A DNA stretch of 12,156 nucleotides. Origin: Mariprofundaceae bacterium (GTDB taxonomy: Bacteria > Pseudomonadota > Zetaproteobacteria > Mariprofundales > Mariprofundaceae). How positions within the stretch are numbered: position 1 is the first letter of the stretch; each line of letters opens with the position of its first letter. The position numbers and the translations under genes are program-made. The notes under the pieces are model-generated. The model was not told where the DNA came from, made no database searches, and was given only the letters and a program-made list of their open reading frames with translations. Where the stretch lies: assembly GCA_013139875.1 (NCBI GenBank), contig WSZY01000037.1:1-12156 (forward strand), written 5' to 3'. Shown piece after piece: positions 6,268 through 12,156 of the stretch.

Positions 6268-9200
6268 ATGCGTCAAAGAATCATGCTTTCTTTTTACGGA
6301 TTTATCATTGCTATGGCTGTGTTTTCGACACATGCCGGCGCAGTCTCATTAGGTAAAATCGATGTAGCCAGCCACCTTGGAGAGCCCTTCTATGCAGAGG
6401 TTCCGCTAACCCTGGATGAGGGCGAAGTAATTTCCGGTATTGTTGTTGAATTGGCAGAGCCGTCTGATTATAGAATCCTCGAGGTTTACCGTGACCGGGC
6501 GCTGCAAATGGTCCGTGCCGATGTTGAGAGCGACAGTCGAGGCAGTCGTGTTGAGCTTACCTCCCGCACTGCTATTGATGCTCCTTTCTTCAATCTGGTC
6601 CTCAAGGTTCGCTATGGCCGTGCCACCCACTTTAAGAAGTACCCCGTTTTTCTTGACCTTCCACGGGCAGCTGCGCCATCCAAAGGGGCTGCTCCACTTC
6701 CATCTGTCTCAGTAGAGGAGGCGGCCAGGGAGGCGGTAGAGCCGACAGTAACAGCGGTTGAGGTGATGCCTGTAGAGGCCGCAGCCGAAGAACAGCCTGC
6801 ACCATTCAGACCTCACGACCAGTGGGCACGCACTTCACACTATGGCCCGATGGTTTACGGCGACACTATCTCCACGGTTGCCGATCGTCTGCGGATTGAT
6901 GGTCGATACACCAGAAATCAGGTGATGGTGGCACTATTTGAGAGGAACAGAAGCAAGTTTGAAAAGGATAATGTTAACCTGATTCAGGCCGGAACCCACC
7001 TCGATGTACCGATGGCCAACGAGGTTGAGCGTATCAGTTCAGAACAGGCAAGCTCCATTATGAAGGATCACAACCAGCGCTGGAGAGAGCTGGTGAAACA
7101 GCCACGTTATGCAGCTGTTAAAGAGGCTCAGGAGACCCGCTACAGCAAGCGCGTCCGTGTTGGCAAATCTGCCACAGGTGTAGCGGCTGCACCCGTTTCA
7201 AAACCGGAGAGCAGCGAAGCACCGGCTACTGCTGAGCAGCCCGCCACCTCTGCAGTAACTGTAGATGGTGAAGCAGGCGGTATGGCAGATGATATGGCTG
7301 CAGAGTCGGAAGCAACCACAGCTCTGACGGCATCCGTTGCCAGACTACAGAAGGAGAATGAGGAACTACAGGCAAAACTGGCTGAGAGCAGCGCTAATCT
7401 TGCCAAGTTCTCTGCCGGCGGCATAGCTGATGCGCAGGCGGCTGCAGATGCAAGAATTAAGAGGCTGGAGTTGCAGTTAGCACGTCTTCATGCCGAGCTG
7501 GATAGTGCCAGGCAGAGTGAGGCAGCTGGTTCTGCTTTTGGCTGGCTCACCTATGCATTGGGTGGACTGGTGATTGTCCTGCTGGGTGGCATTGCCTATC
7601 TCATGCGTCGCGAACCTCAGCATCCGGCCGCTCAGGCAGCTGGTAAAGCTGCCCCTGCTGCCGGTTTTGAGGAGCCAGCTGATGTGGCAGTGCCGGAACT
7701 GCCGGAACTGCCGGAGATTGATGTTGAACCTGTTGAGGAGCCCACAGCTGATGCTCCCGAACAGATGGGAGTGGATGAGTTTGATGATGCCTTTACCGAC
7801 TCGATTCCCGATCTCACCGAAGATGAGACTGGTGAGATGGAGGCCTTCAAGGAAGATCAGGAAGAGGAGCCTGATCCGAATGTTGATTACCTGTCCGAAG
7901 CGGATGTTTACATGCGTTACGGCATGGAAGATGAAGCTGAAAAACAGGTGGAGTTGGCGCTCAAACTACACTCCTCCGACGAGGAGGCTCATGCCAAGCT
8001 GGTTCAGGTCAGAAAGGCGAAGGGAGATGATGCTGGTGTTGATGCGGCTCTCTCCTCTGCACGCATGGTGTTAAATGGCGACTCCCTGACCAACTTCGAA
8101 GCAACTATTACTGGTATGGCTGCTGAAGATCTAGGAGTGGATGTCGAAGAGGGGAGTCTGGATGACACGCTGCCGCCAGGCGCACTTGATGTATCCGATA
8201 TGGAGAGTGAAGCTCCGTTTGACGAGGTTGCCGGGGATCAGGATGAGAGCAGTGAAGCGGATGATACCAGCCTGGAAGGCGTGGATGAGGCTGCCGTCGA
8301 TGTAGAACCTGCCGAGGCTTCCCTGGAGCTGGGCGATATCGAGTTGCCTGAAGAGGTCTCTGAAGAGGTCTCTGAAGAGAATGCAGAGGCCGGGGCTGAA
8401 GCAGGCGAAGCGGCTGCTGAAGATTTGCCTGTCGAAAACGCTCCGGAATCGGTTGAGACAGGTGGCCTTGATTTCGATCTGTCAGGTTTGGAGCTACCCG
8501 ATGCGGCTGCCTCCGAGCCGGAAGCTCAGGCTGATGAAGTGGTCGAAGAGAAAGTTGAAGGAAAAGCTGAAGAGAAGGCTGAAGCCGTCAAAGAGGAGGA
8601 GCCCGAATTCGAATCTACGGAGAGCGTAGATGATGATAATGGATTGAACCTCTCTGACCTCGATCTCTCTGATGAGATGATGGATATATCAGAAGATGCA
8701 GTTTCTCAGATTGATGCTCTGGATGAACTGGGAACAGCCGATCTCGATAAGACGGTCGTTATGGACTGGTCGAAAGAGACGCTGGCATCCGCTGGCCGGA
8801 ATATCGGTGGCGAGAGTGGTGCTGATGAGATCGATTTTTCAGACAGTGAGTCCGTAGCTGAGGAGTTGATCGCTGAAGAACCGGTCGTCGAAGAGTCGCC
8901 TGCCGAAAAGCCGGTTGTAGAAGAGGCTCAGACTGAGAGTGAACCGGAAGAGCATCTCTCCAGTATTGAGTTGACTATGGAAGACCTCAACCTCGACAGT
9001 GATGTCGACCTCGATGAATCAACGGATAGCGATGAACCGGATGATTTCAGCAGTACTATCCAGACCAGCATTGAAAAGATCCAGGAAGAATCTGACGCCG
9101 CTTCCGGAGATGGCTCCGATGCGAAAAAGAGTGATGTGGATGAGAGTCTCGAATTCGAATTTGAACCTCTTGATGAAGAGAAGGCAGAGACATTTGAAGA

Positions 9201-9393
9201 TGAAATCAGTGCCGAGGGGCTCGGTGAAGTTTCAGCAGATGATCTTTCCGGTAGTGGTTCACTTGAAGACCTGCTCAAGGAGAGCGATGAAGATTTCGAT
9301 GCGACCATGGAGCTTGATAGCCTGCTAAGCCAACTGGGTGAGACAGATGAGCCTGCATCTGATAAGAAAAAAGATGGTGATAAGAAAGCGTAG
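6268..9393 (+). CDS. fimV: FimV/HubP-family polar landmark protein (inner membrane, long acidic cytoplasmic tail)
   Basis: FimV/HubP proteins anchor at the cell pole, bind peptidoglycan and recruit factors for type IV pili, flagella or chromosome segregation. Of 1041 residues: a signal peptide (1-25, likely cut after HAGA); the FimV N-terminal domain (26 to about 133), beginning VSLGKIDVASHLGEPFYAEV; a LysM-like domain (192-250) with YGDTISTVADRLRI and QAGTHLDVP; coiled coil (352-417); one membrane helix (425-447) ending in MRR. The cytoplasmic part holds a TPR-like module (539-602) with YLSEADVYMRYGMEDEAEKQ. Then comes a roughly 430-residue Glu/Asp-rich low-complexity tail with repeated short motifs (LDFDL at 734-738; NLSDLDL near 794; LNLDSDVDL near 908). 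It ends in a lysine-rich KKKDGDKKA. I cannot find the C-terminal TPR domain that normally closes FimV. AGGAGGG (6257-6263) fixes the start. The place after asd and before truA matches Pseudomonas fimV. Confidence 0.92.
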   Translation: MRQRIMLSFYGFIIAMAVFSTHAGAVSLGKIDVASHLGEPFYAEVPLTLDEGEVISGIVVELAEPSDYRILEVYRDRALQMVRADVESDSRGSRVELTSRTAIDAPFFNLVLKVRYGRATHFKKYPVFLDLPRAAAPSKGAAPLPSVSVEEAAREAVEPTVTAVEVMPVEAAAEEQPAPFRPHDQWARTSHYGPMVYGDTISTVADRLRIDGRYTRNQVMVALFERNRSKFEKDNVNLIQAGTHLDVPMANEVERISSEQASSIMKDHNQRWRELVKQPRYAAVKEAQETRYSKRVRVGKSATGVAAAPVSKPESSEAPATAEQPATSAVTVDGEAGGMADDMAAESEATTALTASVARLQKENEELQAKLAESSANLAKFSAGGIADAQAAADARIKRLELQLARLHAELDSARQSEAAGSAFGWLTYALGGLVIVLLGGIAYLMRREPQHPAAQAAGKAAPAAGFEEPADVAVPELPELPEIDVEPVEEPTADAPEQMGVDEFDDAFTDSIPDLTEDETGEMEAFKEDQEEEPDPNVDYLSEADVYMRYGMEDEAEKQVELALKLHSSDEEAHAKLVQVRKAKGDDAGVDAALSSARMVLNGDSLTNFEATITGMAAEDLGVDVEEGSLDDTLPPGALDVSDMESEAPFDEVAGDQDESSEADDTSLEGVDEAAVDVEPAEASLELGDIELPEEVSEEVSEENAEAGAEAGEAAAEDLPVENAPESVETGGLDFDLSGLELPDAAASEPEAQADEVVEEKVEGKAEEKAEAVKEEEPEFESTESVDDDNGLNLSDLDLSDEMMDISEDAVSQIDALDELGTADLDKTVVMDWSKETLASAGRNIGGESGADEIDFSDSESVAEELIAEEPVVEESPAEKPVVEEAQTESEPEEHLSSIELTMEDLNLDSDVDLDESTDSDEPDDFSSTIQTSIEKIQEESDAASGDGSDAKKSDVDESLEFEFEPLDEEKAETFEDEISAEGLGEVSADDLSGSGSLEDLLKESDEDFDATMELDSLLSQLGETDEPASDKKKDGDKKA
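7691..7717 (+). repeat. 9-bp tandem repeat inside fimV (PEL motif)
   Basis: TGCCGGAAC occurs twice in tandem and a third copy diverges at the last two bases, encoding PELPELPEI just after the membrane helix. It is in frame and so can gain or lose units without breaking the gene. Confidence 0.7.
8350..8379 (+). repeat. 12-bp tandem repeat inside fimV (EEVS motif)
   Basis: GAAGAGGTCTCT occurs twice perfectly and continues for a further six bases, encoding EEVSEEVSEE in the acidic tail. The unit is a multiple of three, so slippage would change tail length and keep the frame. Confidence 0.75.
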
Positions 9394-9438
9394 AGGGGCT
9401 CCTATTTAACTCACTTCTGTTGTTGAAACGGTTTTAAA

Positions 9439-9480
9439 GTAGTTCCTGTAGCTTCCGGACCGTAGACAGGACTGCTTTTT
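9439..9480 (+). terminator. Rho-independent terminator after fimV
   Basis: The arm GTAGTTCCTGT (9439-9449) pairs with ACAGGACTGC (9466-9475), with one bulged T and one G-U pair. The loop is long (16 bases) and contains the palindrome TCCGGA. Five T's follow (9476-9480). The 45 bp between the fimV stop and this hairpin hold no other feature I can name. It should separate fimV from the membrane-protein/truA unit. Confidence 0.72.
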
Positions 9481-9501
9481 CACGATTGTATTGCCACTAT
9501 T

Positions 9502-10233
9502 GTGAGTGGTCAGATAATAGACTCTATTGCCAGGTCAGCCCCCCTCTCCAGAGTAGTGCTGGGGCTTTCGCTGCTGCTGACTACGGCTCTCAACAACCTG
9601 TTCTATATAGCAGTAATTCAGCTGCTTATCTCTGTTTCACTTTTGATCGCCATGACATCGGGAGGAAGGCTTCTCAAGGAATCGATTCGCCTGCTCTGCT
9701 GGCTGGTAATCCCGATTCTGTTGCTGCATGCACTCTTCACTCCCGGAGAGCTGCTGGTAAAAGGGATGGCTATTCCTGTCAGCATTGAGGGTATTCAGCT
9801 TGGCGGCTGGTTTGCATTTCATCTCATTGCCATTTTTCTCTCTGCACTGGTTTTCTCCCGGCTGCTTAGCAAAGATGAGTGGATCAGTTTTATGCTCCGG
9901 ATACCGGGTTGGGGTGAGAGACTCGTTCCTTATGCCCTGTTGCTGGAGTCAGGGTTGAAAAAAAACGGAGAGATTGTCAGGCAGGAATATAGCAACTGGT
10001 ACTCCTGTGGCAAAAAGTTAAGGCAACTTCCCATCCATATCACAACAGCACTTACCGATACGTTGAATGAGAGCGGAAAAGATGCGTCTGAACTCTGGCA
10101 TGACTGGGATCGACGGGTTCTGTCTGTTCTGGACGGTTCGCAGCCCGTAAAGCAGGCCGGATCAGTGGCAACGACCACGGTAGTGATTGCTGCTGCATTC
10201 GTCTGGCTGATCTATCTGGCAGGGGGTGTGTAG
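9502..10233 (+). CDS. CbiQ/EcfT-like integral membrane protein, orphan (function unknown)
   Basis: A 243-residue membrane protein with about five hydrophobic segments (roughly 14-30, 33-51, 62-80, 97-119, 223-240). Between the fourth and fifth is an amphipathic stretch (about 121-215). The general layout, the N-terminal 'SIARSAPLSRVVLGLSLLL' style and the FTPGE motif (79-83) resemble T components of energy-coupling-factor transporters. I cannot see the paired Ala-Arg-Gly coupling motifs that contact the ATPases, and no ATPase or substrate-binding S component is adjacent. The start is GTG at 9502; no ATG is available before residue 51, and there is no recognisable Shine-Dalgarno, so initiation should be weak or leaderless. 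It ends 2 bp before truA, so the two genes are almost certainly translated from one message. Family assignment is by pattern only; treat the function as unknown. Confidence 0.55.
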   Translation: MSGQIIDSIARSAPLSRVVLGLSLLLTTALNNLFYIAVIQLLISVSLLIAMTSGGRLLKESIRLLCWLVIPILLLHALFTPGELLVKGMAIPVSIEGIQLGGWFAFHLIAIFLSALVFSRLLSKDEWISFMLRIPGWGERLVPYALLLESGLKKNGEIVRQEYSNWYSCGKKLRQLPIHITTALTDTLNESGKDASELWHDWDRRVLSVLDGSQPVKQAGSVATTTVVIAAAFVWLIYLAGGV

Positions 10234-10235
10234 AG

Positions 10236-11078
10236 ATGCCTGCGGAAGAAAAACGACAGCGAATTGCAATGGTGGTTGAGTTTGATGGCAGTGAATTCCA
10301 CGGTTGGCAACGCCAGCAGAATGCCACCTCCGCTCAGGCTGTGCTGGAAGGTGTGTTGGCCGGTATAGAGCAGCAGCCTGTACCATTAACTGCAGCAGGA
10401 CGCACGGATGCAGGTGTGCATGCAGAGGCGCTGCTTCTGCATGCTGATGTCGATGCTGCGCGCTGGCAGCGTGCACCCCGCGCCTATACCCAGGGGGTGA
10501 ACCGATTACTCCCTGACGGTATCTGTGTCAGTGGTGTTCGGAGTGTTGCAGAGGATTTTCATGCCCGCTTCGATTGTCTGGAGAGAAGGTATCGATACCG
10601 GATATGGAACCGTACAACACCTTCAGCCATCCACCGATGGCGTCACTGGTGGATGCCTTGTCCACTTGATCTGGATGCCATGCGGGAAGCTTCGGCATAC
10701 CTTCTGGGGGAGTATGATTTCAGCGCATTCAGGGCTTCGGGCTGTCAAGCCTCCAACCCTGTTCGCGAGCTTCGGCATATTAGTATTGATCAGCACGGGT
10801 GGGAGATCAATATTGATATTCATGCCAATGCTTTTCTCTACCATATGGTTCGAAACATTGTCGGGACACTGGTTGGCGTCGGCAGAGGCCGGTGGTTACC
10901 GGCTCAGATGCAGGGGATTCTTAAGAGCCGGGATCGTACTCTGGCCGGGGCTACTGCACCTGCACATGGCCTCTACTTCAGTGATGCACTCTACAGCGCC
11001 TTTTCTGCCAGAGATATGGTGGGAATAGAGGGGAGCCGGGAACAGACTTATTCAGAGACTCCCCGGTTCCTGTCCTGA
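10236..11078 (+). CDS. truA: tRNA pseudouridine(38-40) synthase
   Basis: Converts uridines 38-40 in the tRNA anticodon stem to pseudouridine. The 280-residue product (E. coli 270) has VEFDGSEFHGWQRQ (14-27), AGRTDAGVHA with the catalytic Asp58, VNRLLPDGI, DFHARFDCLERRYRYRI, YLLGEYDFSAFRASGC, FLYHMVRNIVGTLVGVGRG, and the C-terminal hallmark APAHGLYFSDALY. AGGGGGT (10221-10227) lies 8 bp before the ATG, inside the end of the upstream membrane-protein gene, so translation is coupled. The last 31 bp overlap, on the opposite strand, the end of the histidine-kinase gene, and I see no terminator for truA. Confidence 0.97.
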   Translation: MPAEEKRQRIAMVVEFDGSEFHGWQRQQNATSAQAVLEGVLAGIEQQPVPLTAAGRTDAGVHAEALLLHADVDAARWQRAPRAYTQGVNRLLPDGICVSGVRSVAEDFHARFDCLERRYRYRIWNRTTPSAIHRWRHWWMPCPLDLDAMREASAYLLGEYDFSAFRASGCQASNPVRELRHISIDQHGWEINIDIHANAFLYHMVRNIVGTLVGVGRGRWLPAQMQGILKSRDRTLAGATAPAHGLYFSDALYSAFSARDMVGIEGSREQTYSETPRFLS

Positions 11079-12156
11079 ATAGTGGCGATGGTATTATTAA
11101 GCTTTCTGTAGGTGGCGGGCTTGCTCAGGATATAAATATTAAGATCGCTTACCTGTTGCAGTTTTTCAATGTCGGCATAGGCGGTAATGATCAGGGTCGG
11201 AATTTTCAGTTTTATCTCATGGATAGCGAGCGAGAGGTCGACACCATCCATCTTCGGCATTTTGAAATCGGTGACCACCAGGTCGATCCTGTCTGACTGC
11301 TGTTTGAAGCGTTGTAGTGCTACCTCTCCATTGTCAGCGGTGATAACGTGGTGTCCCATTCTCTCCAGTTGCGCCTGATGCACAGCCAGCACATCCGGCA
11401 TGTCATCCACCAGAAGAAGATTCCATGGCCTGGTGGGAAGCTCTTCATCAGCTGTTTTTTCCATGGGAAGGCTCTCTTCTCTGACCGGTTTGTGAACTTG
11501 ATGATCAACTGCCGGCAGATAGATAGATATCCGGGTGCCTTCACCCACGGTTGAGCTGATCTCCATCCTGCCGCTATTTTTTTGAACAATGCGTTGAACC
11601 ATGGCCAGACCGAGCCCTGTTCCTCCTTCATTCTGGCGGGATGTCCAGAAAGGCCTGATTACATCATCAATGTGCTCCTGCGGGATACCTTTACCATCAT
11701 CCGAGACCGTGATGCAGAGAGCTGAATCCACCTTCGGTGATAACTTGTCCCCGTGACATGAAGATAGAGTCACCCGGATATGTCCTGAACGGGAAATGGC
11801 CTCTGAAGCGTTGTTTATCAGGTTCATCACTGTCTGTTCAATTTCAGCGACCCTTACCGATACGGCAGGAAGTGTTTTACTGACTTCAAGATGGAGCTGT
11901 ATATGGGGAGGGAGCTGGATTCGCAGGAGGCCGACAATACTTGTCAGTGACCTGTAGAGCAGATGCGGATCAGGGAGCGTTTCTGATTGTTTCTGCTCAT
12001 TTTTACCCAGTGTCAGAAGATGAGATACCATGTTGGATCCACGCTCTCCGGCATCCATAATCAGGCCGAGCTGGTTTTTACTCTCTTCATCTTTGGCACT
12101 GAACTGCATCACCTCCGCTGTGCCGATGATGCTGGTCAGGACATTGCGGAAATCAT
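11048..12156 (-). CDS. Hybrid sensor histidine kinase with C-terminal receiver domain (partial, N-terminus outside window)
   Basis: The reading frame stays open to the window edge; a GTG at 12112 is internal, since upstream codons read DFRNVLTSIIGTAEV, the part right after the phospho-accepting His of an HDFRN-type H-box. The bases at the edge (?AT) fit that His. Of 368 visible residues: rest of the dimerisation helix with GLIMDAGERGSNMVSHLLTL; then the ATPase domain with N-box NLINNASEAI, ISVSDDGKGIP-like G1 box and GGTGLGLAMVQRIV G2 box; then a short linker and a CheY-like receiver. The receiver shows LLVDD, phospho-acceptor Asp in VVTDFKMPKMDG (codon 11267-11269), IITAY and ILSKP. This is the NtrB-like hybrid layout without a visible DNA-binding output. 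The sensor region and any partner lie beyond 12156. It converges on truA and overlaps it by 31 bp. Confidence 0.93.
   Translation of the reverse strand, partial: DFRNVLTSIIGTAEVMQFSAKDEESKNQLGLIMDAGERGSNMVSHLLTLGKNEQKQSETLPDPHLLYRSLTSIVGLLRIQLPPHIQLHLEVSKTLPAVSVRVAEIEQTVMNLINNASEAISRSGHIRVTLSSCHGDKLSPKVDSALCITVSDDGKGIPQEHIDDVIRPFWTSRQNEGGTGLGLAMVQRIVQKNSGRMEISSTVGEGTRISIYLPAVDHQVHKPVREESLPMEKTADEELPTRPWNLLLVDDMPDVLAVHQAQLERMGHHVITADNGEVALQRFKQQSDRIDLVVTDFKMPKMDGVDLSLAIHEIKLKIPTLIITAYADIEKLQQVSDLNIYILSKPATYRKLNNTIATIQDRNRGVSE

Noticed and set aside
7574..8074. 166-codon plus-strand frame inside fimV rich in Arg, Trp and Ser
   Set aside because: Shifted-frame translation of the acidic low-complexity region; composition is what GAN-rich codons give out of frame.
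11030..11064. Inverted repeat GGGGAG/CTCCCC spanning the truA end as terminator
   Set aside because: Six-bp stem with a 23-base loop and no T-tract in either direction.
1..12156. Mobile elements, CRISPR arrays, tRNA or rRNA genes, defence systems
   Set aside because: No transposase, integrase, regularly spaced direct repeats, or tRNA-like cloverleaf was seen; nearly all sequence is accounted for by housekeeping genes.

Overview
The window is a stretch of ordinary bacterial chromosome with moderate GC content and dense, mostly co-directional genes. The order leuB-asd-fimV-(small membrane protein)-truA matches the neighbourhood known from Pseudomonas and other Gammaproteobacteria. The individual proteins look more divergent, and a PF09936-type SPOUT RNA methyltransferase sits next to rplS, an arrangement best known from Deltaproteobacteria and Thermotogae. 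A deep-branching proteobacterium such as a marine Zetaproteobacterium (Mariprofundus-like) would fit. That assignment is inference from gene content and memory, not from a search.

Layout. (1) Bases 1-112: the last 36 codons of a polytopic membrane protein, probably NnrS family. (2) 188-907, minus strand: a glycerophosphodiester phosphodiesterase, convergent with the first gene and divergent from the next. (3) 1043-2112: a SPOUT-type RNA methyltransferase and ribosomal protein L19 (rplS), closed by a strong intrinsic terminator. (4) 2159-3920: glyA and nrdR, coupled, with nrdR starting at TTG, ended by a second hairpin. (5) 3921-4113: a leader with several inverted repeats, two of which cannot form together. 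(6) 4114-6227: leuB and asd, overlapping by one base (TAATG). (7) 6268-9393: fimV/hubP-like polar landmark protein of 1041 residues with a very long acidic cytoplasmic tail, followed by a terminator. (8) 9502-11078: a CbiQ/EcfT-like membrane protein and truA. (9) 11048-12156, minus strand: the C-terminal part of a hybrid histidine kinase, overlapping the end of truA by 31 bp and cut by the window edge just after its H-box.

Functionally, most genes are housekeeping: translation and RNA modification (SPOUT enzyme, L19, TruA), one-carbon metabolism and dNTP control (GlyA, NrdR), amino-acid synthesis (LeuB, Asd), lipid-headgroup turnover (GDPD), polar organisation/type IV pilus function (FimV) and signalling (hybrid kinase). 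I see no insertion sequence, phage gene, CRISPR array, tRNA or rRNA. The parts that most deserve a second look are the leuB leader, the FimV architecture (TPR-like module mid-protein, no recognisable C-terminal FimV domain), the orphan EcfT-like protein, and the separation of rplS plus its SPOUT enzyme from trmD.
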